Shown here piece by piece: positions 12,001 to 25,127 of a stretch of DNA of 64,000 nucleotides (position 1 is its first letter; each line of letters opens with the position of its first letter). Both the position numbers and the translations under genes were made by a program. The notes under the pieces were generated by a model, which was given only the letters and a program-made list of their open reading frames with translations, was not told where the DNA came from and searched no databases. The DNA is from Amylostereum areolatum (lineage: Eukaryota; Basidiomycota; Agaricomycetes; Russulales; Stereaceae), in the NCBI GenBank assembly GCA_012932865.1, contig SAXG01000011.1:558001-622000 (forward strand). Reading direction: 5' to 3'.

Positions 12001-15000
12001 GTGCACGTAATGTTCGGTTGATGAGGGACGTGTATAAGCTCACAAATTCCACTGCATCTCTTCCATTCTTATCGATTGCTTTCCTTCGCGCGCTGTTCAT
12101 GAACCTTGCCGACGACGCACTGACTTTCCTTGCGGGAATTTGGGTCGCAGACGCTGGATTGTCCTCGGAGGATGCGGTTTTGCCTCGTTACCGACGTGCG
12201 GCGCTATCCCATGCTGTTGCATTCCTCAAGGCCCACGAGTTCACGGACCACGTTATCGACTTTCAAACGGTCGTCCCTGCGTTGCTGGTGGCCCTTCAAG
12301 ACGGGGATACAACGATAAGAAAGCTCGCTGGCGAATGTATACAAGTACTTGCGAAGTTGTCCAAAGCGAAGAGTGCGAACGGGGTGTATGCGTTCGATGC
12401 CATCTACGGCAAGGCGACAAGTACGTTGTCTATACCTTGCCTTGTGCCTTCGACTCACGCGTTAGTGTAGGCAACCTGCAGTACTTGGACTGGGTCGATT
12501 ACCAGAAATACGTGGAACAGCTGGCCGAGGGAAAGGATCACTTTGCGAAGGATCCATCGTACTTGGGGCCGTATCACCAGCAGATCCTGGCACGCAAGAG
12601 TTCCGATCCGAAGAAGATTGCAACGTACGCTTTTATAACCTCGATGATGGCTGCATAGACTGAATCCGCCCACAGGTACAAGCAGAGGGTCATATGCTTC
12701 ATCCTGTCGCACGCCAACACATGTGCGCTGCCAGTCGTCAAACTGTCTCTCCTGCGCATGCTCGAGAATGTGTCTGATGCGGCGAAGGCGCGGACTCTGG
12801 CGACGTCACTGCAATCGTTGAGCGATGAGGCCAAAGTGCAGGCGTGGACGGCGATTTTCGGCCCTCGTTTCGAGGAGTTTGTTACCTTGCATTTGGCCGT
12901 GTTTGACGGGACGTCCGTGCCAGATTTGAACGACCCTTCGAGTGGTCTCTGGGCCGCGTTGCTCGGAGCCTTGCGCTTCTACTTCAGAGATGGTATGCGA
13001 TTCATTGTTCAGACGAACCTTTGACGCTGACTGCCATTGGTCTAGGTGCATCGCCATCGCCGCGGCAAAAGCTAGTGCAAGTTTTGGAAAGAGAGGTTGC
13101 ACCTCGACTTTCCTTAGAACGACAGCTGAAGCTGTGTCAGCTGCTGTTAGAGTTTGGCTCCCAGAGTCCCGATGTTGTAAGATTCATGGCAGCTTGTTGT
13201 CGTTATCAGACTAAGTATTACAATAGCAGGCCACCAGCAGAGCTATACTTGTCAAGACGCTACACAATGTACCGTTGATCGTTCGGCTATTGACATTGTT
13301 CCAGCCAACCCCAGTCGACATTGCTCTGCGTGCGAACAAACGCGCCAAGGTTGACCAGTAAGTGTCTGTGCGTCGGCGTACCGGAGCGCTATTCTGAAGT
13401 ATTCTACAGGGCAGAATTTACGGCGTCCTCTGACTCTCTTGTAGCTCTCGGCTTCCTGGCGGAGGTCCTCGGCGGGATGCCGTTGCACGGCTCTACTGAA
13501 CTTATCGCCTGCCTCCTTGACACCCTCAATAAGGTCGTGCATAGTAATTCTGCCCTACACGCCGACAAGGTGTATCTGGAGCAGCTACTCATGGTCGCAG
13601 TCGAGAATTCAGCATCCGAAGTATCTGTACGTCTATAAACCCCTCCATGGACAGACGGTGTCCTGACGACGATGATAGGGCTCCCTCAGTTCCTCCCCTG
13701 CGGCCATCCGACTGGATGTCTTGGTCGATATCATTCGAAGTAGGTTATATGCCTCCGCTTGTCAATACAACTGACTAACCTCCTTCACTCAGTGTCCGAC
13801 AACCCACAAACATTCCATCAAGCCCTCCTCCTTATCGCCAGCCTGGCCCGCCTGGCCCCCGACTCTGTTTTGCAAAACATCATGCCAGTGTTTACCTTCA
13901 TGGGTTCCAATGTGTTCCACCGGGACGACACCTATAGTTTCCGTGTTATCCAGCAGGCGAGTTCCCGTTACACTTTCTTGCATGCATGATAGCTGATCTA
14001 TCGCAGACGGTGGACAGCATCGTGCCGGTCATGGTTTCATCGATGAAGGAGAAGTATCAAGAGCACCTCGAGCTTCTTGTCGGCTCCCGAGACTTCGTGC
14101 GCATCTTTACGGACGCAGCAAATCACATACCGCGCCATCGTCGTACCCAGTATGTTCCCCAAAGTGCTATTATGTCTTTTGACGACTGACCGATTTTACT
14201 AAGGTTCTTCGTACACCTGGTCGATGTTCTGGGCCCTGAGGAGTTCCTACCACTCGTATGCTTGCTTTTCGTCGGAAAGACAGCGAATCGGATAGTTCGA
14301 CAGAGCGGGGACGATCTCCATGCAACACTCTCCCTCCCCTTGTCTCTGATTTATCACTACCCCATTTCAGTACAGCTTCCCGTAAGTTTGCATCGCTCTT
14401 GAATTAGTGGGTATCTCTCACAATCCTTAACCAGGTTCTTGTAGATATGTTACACGAAGCCCAACGTCTTGTGGCGCATGCTGCTACTCCAGATGCCGGA
14501 TTGCGTATTATTCTCGATGCGAGCCAGTAAGATGTCGTCTCTGCTCTCTCTTCAGTCCACTCATAGGCTATCCACAGTGACGACGAGCAAACCTCCCAAT
14601 TACTGTCCTTGTCTCGGCGTCGTGCACAGGCTATCATCGTCCTTGTTGGCGCAGCTTTCCGACGTCCTAATCCATCGTCTGCCGACAGTGTACCCTCCGC
14701 CGAAACCATCGATGAACTGTTATCCATCTTGCTGGAGCTTTCTCAGACACCCATGCAAGAGGCGCCAGAAAATGAAGTAGAAGGCATCAGAAAAGCTGCT
14801 CGCGTAGCCATCGCACAGTGTCTCGGTGCTATCCCCGCGGTCAAATTTGTCGAGTCTGTGGCCACGATCCTTTCCGTTTCTGAGACATCAGTGTGTGCCC
14901 TCCTCAGTCGAGATTCCGTTAGTTTACTGACCTTCTCTCATCCAGGTACACGCGGGGGCCCTCGAGCTCTTTGCTGAACGTCTCCCTATGGTCTCTGAGG

Positions 15001-16791
15001 GTGCTCGGAAACAGACTTCCCAATTTGTCGTGCGGATTCTCGACGCCCTCAAGCAGATGCTTTCAGACGGAGTCGACGAGCTGGTCGGTGCTGCGCTTGT
15101 CGCTTTAAAGGCTATTGGCTCGACTTTGAGCACTGGAGAAGAAAATGCTGTATTTGAGCTGCTATCGATGGTGGTTTCGGAGCTACGAAACCGAAAACAC
15201 AGCGGGGAGGCTGTTGCAGCTTTGGTGCCTGTATGGTATGTACCTCTGCCCGCTTTGTCTGCGTGCCAAACTAACACCAGACTGCCACAGTACCAAGCTG
15301 GGGCCTCGTGTCCTGCCGTTCTTCCCTACCATTGTCAAGGAGTGTGTGGACGTGCTCAGGGAGGGCTCTTCATCCCGCCAGGGCACGGAGGTCGTCGACA
15401 ACGCTTTGGAAGTGTTAAAGGCCTTGTTCAACGCGATCCCGAGCTTCTGGAGCGATTCCGAGCTTACCATGGTCTTCCGACTATTCCTCGATTGTCGCAG
15501 CTCGGCGTCAGTTGGGAACTCTCTCGGCACTTTCGTCCGTGCGATTTCGAAGAAGGCCACCTCGAAGGTCCTGTTCCCAGCGCTTTTTGACGTATGGTCC
15601 ACTTTGGAGAAGACGCCGTTCGCGGTACGGTCTCTTCGCGCATAGTCTTGACTATGACATGCGTTGATATTCTGCATGTTTACAGGAGCAGACTGAACAA
15701 CTCGCGTCCTATTTCGAGCTCACAAGGCGCGTCCTCCGGACTGCAACGCGTCCATCTACCCTGGAGAACATTCGTCCCATCTTCAAGATCGTACTCCAAG
15801 GTTTGGACTTGCGAGGGGAGGTTCTATCTGAAGACGTGCCTCAAGTTGAACAGGCGGTTATCGGGGCGTTCCTTGAACTGGTCACCAAACTGAACGAGAC
15901 GGCTTTCAGGCCGCTTTTCCGAAAACTCTTCGACTGGGCATTTGCGGGTATGTTCTCCTTTAGCCAGTGGCAGACGGCGCGTTCTTAGTTGCACATCGCA
16001 GATCCTTCCCTCAGCAGGAAGATCACGTTCCTCCATATGTATTGCTCTCTGCTGGACCAGTTCAAGGTCACTTTTCTACCATCGCTTTCACCGCTCATTG
16101 CCTAACGGGCTGATCCTGCAGTCTCTCATGACCTCGTACCTTTCAATCCTCCTCCAACCCCTCCTGGATATACTCCAATCGTTCTCCGGGGAGGACGCCC
16201 CAGACGAGGAGCTCTGGGCCAGCAGCATGTCCACACTCACCAAGAGTTTCGACGTCGATGAAGGCGGTGAGTCTCCCCGTGCGGCGTGCCGCACACCCTT
16301 CACTCACGTCGTCTTTATTAGCATTCTGGCGCGACGACAAGCTCGAACAGACCCTCACGCCGGTGATCAACCAAGTTCCGGTGTGTGCGGCGATCAACAC
16401 CGCAGAGGCAAAGGCGGCACTCGCGGACTGCCTCGCAGCGCTGTGCGACACCCTGTCCGACGACGCGTCGCTCAAACGCCTCAATCTCGACCTGCTCATG
16501 CACACCCGGTCAGAGGAGGCTCGCGTGCGCATCCTGGCGCTCCAGTGCAGCACCGCGCTCTGGCATGCTCACGGCATGAAGCTCGTCGGTGCGTTCATCG
16601 TCGTCCCCCCCCCCGCGTTTCATCGCGCAAACGAATACTGATGATTGGATGATACGCGTGTAGGTTTCGTGTCCGAGACGGCCACCTTCATCGCCGAATG
16701 CGCGGAAGACGAGCACGACAGCGTGGTGCGTGCAACGCACACGCTCAAGAAAGCGGTCGAGGAGGCGTCTGGAGAGGGCATCGACGCGTAG
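9033..16791 (+). CDS. UTP10: U3 snoRNP-associated HEAT-repeat protein UTP10 (HEATR1/BP28 family)
   Basis: Large multi-intron gene for UTP10, a nucleolar component of the t-UTP/SSU processome needed for pre-18S rRNA processing and rDNA transcription. The start at 9033 gives MTTSLAAQLAQG, the family's hallmark N-terminus, followed by ESYLFTGREADQHD. The first intron (donor 9554) splices HI to KPSSTW, as in homologues. The rest is helical, Leu-rich sequence consistent with HEAT repeats over nearly 7.8 kb of genomic DNA. The last exon reads GFVSETATFIAECAEDEHD and ends KKAVEEASGEGIDA-stop, fitting the C-terminal BP28CT region that deals with ageing or unstable processome assembly in homologues. 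I checked splice phase only at some introns and saw no obvious lesion. Housekeeping gene; no sign of transfer. Confidence 0.9.
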
Positions 16792-17019
16792 AAGCGGGGT
16801 AGCTTGTAAAACCATAGCAATAAACAAAATAAGAGGGAGTCCCAATGCCGTAAGTACGAGGTGAATCTGAGAGAGATATATGATGCAAAAAGGCGAGAGC
16901 GACAGGAACGAGAGTGTAAGGGAGGCCGAGGGCAGCGCGGGTGACTCGTGTGAGGGGAGGATATGTGCAAGTGCGGAGTATGGGGAGTGCGATTAACAGC
17001 AGACGGGGTATCGATAGTA

Positions 17020-20000
17020 CTAAGGCATGGTGAAGGTTCCTTGAGAGTCGACGCTCTGCCGCCGCAGGATCTTCTCCTCGACGACTCTACATTGTCCGAG
17101 CAGGTGGACAATGGCCGAACGCGGGCACGCAGTGCGAATGAAGTGAGCCTGCGAGGCCACACAGGTCAGCCATCGAACCTCAGGAAAGCCAGAAACAGGA
17201 CGACGAAAAGACGAAAAGGGGGCGCACATTGAGCAATTCGTCGGGGTCCGGTCTTGAGGCAACGGGTTGAGAACATAGATGCAAAAAATCGTGAAAAGAT
17301 CGTGAGTAGAGGTCCGAGTCCGCGACCGGGGGCAGCGTGGACCCGATCAGGCGCGGGTCCTGCACGTCCGCGAACGGCGGCTCGCCGTGCACGAGCTCCC
17401 ACGTCGTCGCGCCGAGCGACCAAACGTCGACCTTGAGCGGGTCGTATCGTCCCCTAGAAACGTCCACCACCGACAATCAGCACAAAGAAGGCAACAAAAA
17501 AAAGAGACACGAAAATGGAGCCCCCGCGCGCGGCGGCCGAGCAAGAAACAAAACGCACTTCCGTATTTCTGGCGCCTGCCAGTAGACGACGCCGGCGACG
17601 TCCGAACACTTGGCGTTGGGCGGCACGCGCACCGCGCTCGAGAAGTCCGCTGTATGCATAGAACGTGGCAACGGGAGATGAGCGGGGGGGAGGGGTTCCG
17701 ACGCCAGCGACGGGCGGAAAGGACGCACCGAGCTTGAGCACGCCGTCCTTGCTCAGGAGAAGATTGTCCGAGCGGAGGTCGCGATGCGCGATGCGCTGTT
17801 TCCGCAAGTAGGAGAGCGCGAGCAGGACCTGGTTCCGTCGGGGCCGAGTCAGCCAAAACCGGAACCTGCGTGTGCAAGGAGAGGAAAGAAGGGGAGAAGA
17901 ACTCACGTCCCACACGAACCGCGCGACCATCTTCTCCCCGACCGCGACCCCCTCCCCGTCCTCGTCCCCCCGGATCCCCAGCACGTCCGCCAGACTGCGC
18001 TCCATGAGCTCCATCCCGATCCACAGGCTGTCCTCCACCAAGTCGACGTACACGCCCTCCATCTTGAGCACGTTCGGGTGGCGCACGCCGCGCACGAGCT
18101 CGAGCTCCCTGCGCAGGTCGAGCAGCTTCGGCGAGCCCTCGGGCGCGATCGGGATCGCCTTGAGCGCGACCATGTCCTGCGCCTGCTGCTGCCGCGCGGC
18201 GCTGCTCCGGAACGGCGACGTCGGCGTCGGCGGGACGAAGCGGTGGGTGGGCGGGGGCGCGAGCACGCGCGCGGAGAAGACGGAGCCCGATTCGCCCTCC
18301 GCGATCTCCTGCAGGTCCGCGAAGAGGTCGCGCGGGTCGAGCGAGGAGTCGATGAACTCCGACAGCGGTTGGACGACGTGCGAGAGCCAGCCGGGGTACC
18401 GCGACGCGTGCAGGGACGCGAACGTCGCAGCCGAGTTGGGCGTCACGGAGTGGGTGGGCGAGAACACGCCCAGGCTTTGGGACGCGGACGTGACGGAGGT
18501 GGCCGAGGGGTGCACGGACTCCGACTCTGCCTCGAAATCGGTGGAGATGAGGATGGACGGTTTGTGCGTTCGATCCCGTGGAGAGAACTGGGATTGGTTG
18601 GGAGAGGGCGAGGGCATGGGCGACCTTTGGGCGCCGTCTTCGGCGCTGTTCGACCCGGACGTCGTCGCGATCGTTTGCCGCGGTGAGCCTGCTCCTCCGA
18701 ACCCTGATCCCGAGTCGGAGTATTCGCTCGACGAGGACGACCCCGCGGGAGACGGCGAACGGCCCTGAGGAGAAGGGTGGGGAGTCGTGTCTGTCTCAGC
18801 AGATAATGGGGGTGGGGGTTGGAGTTCGGAGACTGTGTCGCCTTCCTCTTCCGCCTCCTCCTCAAGCATGGCCTTGGCCGCCTCCTCCTCCTCGTCCTTG
18901 CCCCGTGCCGGGCTGATCACCACGCTCACAGGCGCACGGCGTACGACGGTCCCACCGCGAACGATGGTGGCGTGGGTCACCGTGCTCGCAGATGCATTCG
19001 AGTCGCGGTCGCTGTTGCGCCGGGGATCGATCCGGATGGTGAGGGAAGAGTCGCGCGCCGAGGACTGGTCCGGGTAAAGGTGTGCAGGGAAATTGGGGGA
19101 TGGTGGCGTATGCGGAAACGTGAGTGTCTCTGAGTTGGCGGACGATACGGAGAGGGACGGGGAGGGGCGGCCGTTGTCCTGCATCATGCCCATGAGCTCG
19201 TTGTACAGCGGCGAGGCGGAGAGCGAATAGTCGATCTCGTGCTCGCTGTCTCGGGATGCTTCCTCGTTGCCGCGCGCGGGACTTGCGGACGTGAAAAGAA
19301 TGTTCGGGATCGGTGTGGGGATCAGGTTTTGAGGGGCTTTCTTGGCACTCTGGCGCAGAGGCGTGGGCTCCGGTGGTCGAGGTATCGGCTCGGGGCTTTC
19401 CGCGACCGCGGAAGGGATGGAGGACAGAAGGGCCTCCGTCCAACTGGAAACATCGTCGATCGCGTCCTTGCGCAACGATAGCCGGGGAGGTAGCACAGAT
19501 AAGCGGGGCGGTCGACGTCGTTCAGTCAATGTCCGACTCTGATCTGGATGGTCCGTCTCCGTTGCGCCTTGGCCCTCCTCCTGCTCCTCCTCCTGCTCCT
19601 CCTGAGCTTCCCTCCACGAAAATGCATCCGACTTTTCTTGCGGCCGGGACCTTGCCAGGTCGGATGCGGTGATGGGAGGGGGTGCGTCGTCGTTGGCGTG
19701 AGGGTTGAAGCCGCCTTTGGGCGAAGCGTACGCGGGTGGAGGGGAGTGATCGCGGACGGGCGTCGTTTCGTTCACAACACGGAACGGGCGCCTCGGCGGC
19801 GTTCTTGGTCTTGAACGGCGCTCGTCAGGGGTTGTCCTGGCGGAGCGCGATGTAGAAGGGACACAGGACGGGGTGGTGGGAGTGCTCTTGTTGGCGGAGC
19901 GTGCGGTGTGGTCGACGTACACGTATTGCATGTCGGAGTGGGCGGCGATGCTTTCTGTGCCATCGACCTCGGTAAAGGAGGCGTCGGGGTCGCGGGCGTT

Positions 20001-20907
20001 GGAAGTGCGGGAGCTGATGGAGTATTGACGGATGTGAGAATGGGAGGGAAGGGGCGGGGGACGTTCGGCGGGGCGAGTGGAACGTTCGGAGCGAGCGAGA
20101 GACTGGTCCGAGCGTTTTCGGCTGAGGGAGCTTGAACGGGGGCGGGGGTTGAGGACGACGGAGGACGGGGCGGGGGAATGGGCTCGGGAGATGGAAGGAC
20201 CGATGTGGGAAGGGGCGGAGGCGGGCGAGCGTGCTCTTCGGGCTTGTTGAATGGCCTCGATCTCGGCTTCGGAGAGACCGGCTTCCAACAATGACTGCGT
20301 CCATGACGGCGGAAAGCCTCCCAGGCTGTTGGCAGCGCACGTGAGATGGATGGATGCGTTCGCGAAAGGAAAAAAAAAAGAGGGGTACGCACGATTCGTC
20401 TACGTGTATGTTGTGCTAAGTCACGCGAGCCGCGTCAGCGAAAGGCTATCGGGGAGGGGGAGAGAGGCCGACACTCACCTGAAAGCCCCATGGCAAGGAG
20501 ATCGACTCGTCGTCTGCTGTCTCTTCCGCGGGCGGTGGGCGGCTCCTGGAGCGCGAGCGTTTTCCGAGGCTGGCGAATTTGAAGATGTTCTTCCTGAACC
20601 CTGCGGTCTCTGGGGAAAGGCCGGAAGAAAGGAGGGCGGGGGACTGGGACTGTGTCGCGCGACTGGGTGCGGGGGATGGGCTGCGAATGTCGAACGGGGG
20701 CGGGAGATGAGTGCTGTGGGGCGTGGTCGGTTGGGAGTAGGAATCGATAGATAGACTTTGATTTGAAAACGAGAGGACGGAAGGATTGGAGGCGCTGTAA
20801 AGATAGTTGGTGTCCTTCGGCGGCGGCGGAGGCGCTTTCGAACCAGCGAACTTGAACACTTTGAACGTCGAGAAGCGCGAGTTGGTCTTTCCCGAGCCTG
20901 AGGCCAT
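17020..20907 (-). CDS. PAK/STE20-like protein kinase with N-terminal CRIB motif
   Basis: Predicted Cdc42/Rac-responsive kinase. Exon 1 (20907-20479) opens MASGSGKTNSRFSTFKVFKF and ends in ISLPWGFQ. A 23-nt exon (20415-20393) encodes HNIHVDE(S), and exon 3 (from 20335) continues LGGFPPSW; together these form the p21-binding CRIB segment. A long Ser/Pro-rich disordered linker of roughly 500 residues follows. The kinase domain has a Gly loop GESGSV, VALKAI (ATP-binding Lys), HRDLRSDNLLL, ADFSSAVRV in place of DFG, YWQAPEIRK, and DVWSLGATTWELVHGEPPF. The last exon (17148-17020) gives AHFIRTACPRSAIVHLLGQC. HRDLR instead of HRDIK, and DFS instead of DFG, are unusual for active PAKs but may be common in this subfamily. 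A GAC/GTC triplet run lies just upstream of the ATG. Membrane-signalling or polarity role is inferred from the family. Confidence 0.85.
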
Positions 20908-23022
20908 CGTCGTCTTCGTCGTCGTCGTCGTCGTCGTCGTCGGTGCTGCTGCGTCGTCCTCGGCCTGGATGAGGAACGAGAACAATGGGCTGCTCGTCGT
21001 CGTGGGTCGTGACCTCTGCTAGTCTCGAACCCCGCCCTCCCGCCGGTGTCGCTTTCAAGCGGAGCTTCAATTCTTCGTAACCAACAATTGAAGCTTGACG
21101 CGCGACCTTCACTTCTTCCGCCCATTCGAATCCCTCCTTGACTCTCTCCTTTGCACGGTCCAGGGAATGTCTGCGATCCACTTGCTCTCTCCCGATATTG
21201 TTGCAAGTGTACGTGCTTCTCCATTGAAATGCAACCTGTTCGTTTTCCTGCCGACTTCGGCATCAAGCTACCAGTAGACGTCGTCCTCCTGCACCGAGCG
21301 CTCATACTTAGCCTCACCCACACTACCAGAGGTTTGATTTTGCGGATGTCACAGGCGTGGTGTCTCAGATCGGACCTCTCTCGCCATCGGACTCTGCTGA
21401 TGCGCACAGTTCGACCAGTCGTCCTGCTTTCGATCAGGCTTCTGTACCGCATGTGGGAACATACCCCGCTTTCACGAAAGATTCCTTCTATTCTGCCTGC
21501 ACTCGAGAATAACTCTGACCTTTTCCGCACCTCAAACTCTGCCCATCCTACGATGAACGCCGCAGGACGTACTTGCGGCTCACACGGCCGTCCCAATCAT
21601 TCGGCAAATCCGCACGTTCGACGTGGGACTTCATGCGGTCCGCATCCATCATGCATCAACCTTCCGAACGGACATCTTGGATAGTAACCTTGACGCACTT
21701 TTCAACAGATTGCGAGTGTTTGACCCCGACGCCATCAAAACCGCAGCGGGGCGGCTTCGTGCATTATGGACGGCAGCCTTCAAGCTTCAAGCTTCAGGCC
21801 AGGCTTCAGGTCTCCCGCTCAATGCGAAGGGCACTGCGTGCCAAGCCTGGACCCCGCATTGCAAGTCTATTCCAGGACTGGTGCGTACATCCTGGCGACG
21901 TTCCAACTCAAGATGAAATCCCAGATAGCTCCGTGATCTCCGCGTCGGTACGTTGGGTTCTACGTACGATGTATCCAGCCAATCGCTTCCCGAGATAGAT
22001 GGTCGAACGGAAGCGGCGACTCGGGGGGCAAACAGGCTGTGCACCGCTGAGAGATTCGCCAGGAAGACGACAGGTTTAATCTCCAACCGGCGTTGACAAT
22101 GGGGAGATCTCCCTGGATGGAACGGGCGGATTGCCTCTGATATGTTTATATTTAGGTGCTCCCGAGGAAGGATATCTTACTTATCAGAAGAGGTGCATAC
22201 CGACACAAGAGAAGGAAAAGACCGACGATGGACTTGGCCTCGGGTCGGTGGTGCCAGCCTGGGGCCAATTGTAGGTGCTGTCCCGCTGGCGGTTCCGCTC
22301 CTTTCTTAACCTTTCGTGCCCAGATCCCAGGCCCTGGTCAACGTATCTTTCTGGGCCTCTGGTTATTCGAGCGCCTTATGTATCAGACCGACTCGACCGC
22401 ATTTTCGTGCATCGCGCACTTTCATGTAACGGCCTTGCTTATGCGATGATCTGTACCAATCTATCCCGAACGCCGACTGTTTCTCCCTTCACGACGCGGT
22501 CATGCCAGGCACCTCCCCTCAGCTCCCTCGTCGCGTTTGTGTACATATGTAGATCCATAGCAGGCTGCAGGGCGGAGCGCGGACGCGCCCCCGTTGACGA
22601 GATCGGGGTTTTGAGTTGCACCACACACGTCTACCTTCCACCTTCTCTCTTTGTTATCGAGCATGTAACATTGTAATTCATGTTCGACGGCAGTGAGCCC
22701 TCGATCCGAGACCCAACGCTCGAGCTTGGTGTCAGGGTGCGATCCGTAACTGAAGTGGGCGAGAGCTGGCGAGAGTCGAGGACGCAGCACAGCCCGCCGC
22801 CCCACACCGCCGTTAGCGCACAAACCAACCACTTGCCACTGACCATCACCCATCGGGCTCCTCCCGTCCCTCCCCTCCTCTCCCCCAACGACCAGAACAT
22901 CGCGGTCGCCGTTCACAGCGTCGACTCCTTGGTGGGGCAGCTCGCATCGCCCTCGTTCGAAAGCCCAGTCCTGACATCATCGCAGACTTTGCCCTTTCCC
23001 TCCTCTTCATCGAATACACACC
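20908..23022. other. 2.1-kb intergenic region between divergent genes
   Basis: Divergent promoter region of the PAK-like kinase (-) and the OSBP gene (+). It begins with a CGT/CGA triplet microsatellite (20905-20945) that would lie in the kinase 5' leader. Several plus-strand frames between 21150 and 22680 are open for 60-170 codons, but none shows a coherent protein or splice chain. A short ATG frame near 21169 reads MSAIHLLSPDIVASVRAS and then loses any similarity. No gene is claimed. Confidence 0.45.
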
Positions 23023-24582
23023 ATGTCCGACACGCCCACCGACGGCGCCCCCGGCGATGTGAGTCCCGCCTTCGTCGACGGCTGCGTTCGCGCTGACATC
23101 CTCCCCAGGCCGTGCCCGCTGGCCAGAAGGGCAGCTGGACCGCGTTCATCAAGTCGTGCGTTCCCCCATCTCCCCCTCCTCCTCCTCCCCCATCCTCACC
23201 CTTGCCCCCCCAGCATCGCCTCCGTCTCCGGCGATCTGTCCTCCTTGACCGCCCCGCCCTTCATCCTGTCCCCCGTCTCGCTCACCGAGTTCCCCGCCTA
23301 CTGGTGCGAGCGCCCCGAGCTCTTCTCCGCCATCGCCGACGGCACCACCCCCGAAGACCGCGCCCTCCGCGTCCTCAAGTGGTTCATCAGCACCCTCAAG
23401 GGCCAGTACACCTCCCGCAACGAGTCCATGGGCTCCGAGAAGAAGTCCGTCTCCCCCCTCCCCTCCCCTCCCCCCACCACGTTCCGACCCCGATACTGAT
23501 ATAACCGCGATTGCGCCCTATCAGGCCGCTTAACCCGGTGCTGGGAGAGTGCGTTCCTTTTCTCCGCGGGCTCCCGCTGCTGCTCCGGCGCTGACCACGA
23601 GGCGCGCCAGGGTGTTCTACGGGTACTGGCCCGACAAGGACGGCCGCGGGCAGACCGACCTCGTCGTGGAGCAGGTCTCGCACCACCCGCCCATCACGGG
23701 CTACTTCATCCAGAACAAGAGCAAGGGCCTCGCCCTCCAAGGCCACAGCGCGCAGAAGACGAGCTTCTCGTGTACGCCTCCCCCTCCCCTCCGCCCTCTT
23801 CCCCCGCCTTGTGCGCGCTCACGCCGTCCTTCGCAGCCGGCAGCATCATCGTCAAGCAGATCGGCCACGCCATCCTCACCCTCGCGCTCCCCGAGGGCGG
23901 GCAGGAGCAGTACCTCATCACCCTCCCGCGCCTGCGCATCGACGGCATCTGGTACGGCTCCCCGTACATCGAGCTCACCGACGCTTCCTACATCCAGAGC
24001 TCCACCGGCTGGCTCGCCGCCATCGAGTACAAGGGCAAGGGCTACTTCTCCGGCAAATCCCACACCTTCAAGGCCACCGTCTCCCCCCCGGGCTCGTCCG
24101 CCGCCGCGCACACCGTCGAGGGGCTCTGGCACACGACCTCGAAGCACGCCGGGACCGGCGCGACGTTCACGGACGTGACCGCGGCCAAGGAGGAGGTCTC
24201 CGTCGCCGAGGTCGACGCCCAGGACGCGTGGGAGAGCCGCAAGCTGTGGGCCGCGGTCGCGAGGGGCATCCGGGACGGCGACTTCGAGGCGGCCAGCCGG
24301 GAGAAGAGCAAGATCGAGAACGAGCAGCGGCAGCGGCGGCGGGACGAGGCGGCGGCGGGCACGACGTGGAAGCTGCGCCATTTCGTGCACGAGGACAGCG
24401 ATCCCGTCTGTGAGTGTCTCCCGTTTTCCGTCTCCCCCGTTCTGGATCCTGCTCTCTCTAACCTCCCCCCTTCCTTTTTCTCAGACGAGCGTCTGGGCAA
24501 GCTGTTCAGGGTGGCGCCTTCGACGGAGGACATGTACGTCTACCAGTACAACGCCCCTCCGCTCGGCGGTGAGAAGCAGTGA
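23023..24582 (+). CDS. Oxysterol-binding protein (Osh4/KES1-like)
   Basis: Lipid-transfer protein of the OSBP/ORP family, which exchanges sterol and PI4P between membranes. Exon 1 is 36 nt ([12 protein letters not shown]). Splicing then gives [40 protein letters not shown], the signature KPLNPVLGE made across an intron, and the family fingerprint [13 protein letters not shown] near 23670-23710. The C-terminal half has [30 protein letters not shown], a basic helix [13 protein letters not shown], and the end [20 protein letters not shown]. About 400 residues with no PH or ankyrin domain, so it is of the short Osh4 type rather than long OSBP. Complete, with introns of about 50-70 bp. Expected to be cytosolic and membrane-associated. 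Confidence 0.92.
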
Positions 24583-25127
24583 AACATCCCCCGTGGACTC
24601 GCGTCGGAACGCAGTATTCCAAACTTTTTGGACGTCCATCTTCCGTCATGTATCGTAGCAGCCATTCTACATTGATCCTACACGCTTTCGAAGATGTTGG
24701 ATGGCTGCGCAGCTGGCAATGATATATCCCTTCGAACGTGTGAACCCTCTCGCCGCTGCGCTTCTCGTCGCTTTCCGACGTCTCAGCCGAGGACCCTCGT
24801 CCCAACGCTTTTTGCGCAAGGACGACGCAATAGGCGAACCTGAGCCAGACATGTAATGACGCGTAGCTTGGATGGACGTTTATTGTGACAGGCCACATCG
24901 CGTGGATTGCGAAGATACTCCGCAACTGGGATACTTCAACACTGTATATGTAGTCTGCAAACCAGATCGGCATTTTTCTGTCGATGCGCGCGGAAAACCA
25001 ACGGAATGAACATGAGAGGAAAGTAACCGTTGTGAAAGAAACAAAGTCGTGGAGCACACAGGCCGACACACCTGAGCTCGAGGACATGCAGGACGAAAAA
25101 GAAGAACGAGATCCTCCTGAGCTTATC
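24583..25127. other. Intergenic region between convergent genes
   Basis: 3' flanks of OSBP (+) and the lectin (-). A 194-codon minus-strand frame crosses it and runs into the OSBP 3' end, but has no recognisable domain and is not claimed as a gene. Confidence 0.5.

Noticed and set aside
20905..20945. Triplet repeat CGT as possible coding poly-Asp/Thr
   Set aside because: Lies just 5' of the kinase ATG; treated as a leader microsatellite.
21169..21300. Short frame MSAIHLLSPDIVASV resembling the start of MutL/MLH3-type proteins
   Set aside because: Similarity stops after about 15 residues and no ATPase motifs follow in any frame; at best a relic.
20475..21596. 373-codon minus-strand frame
   Set aside because: Out-of-frame shadow of exon 1 of the PAK-like kinase extending into its leader.
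24506..25087. 194-codon minus-strand open frame between OSBP and lectin
   Set aside because: Runs into the OSBP coding end, composition not protein-like, no domain.
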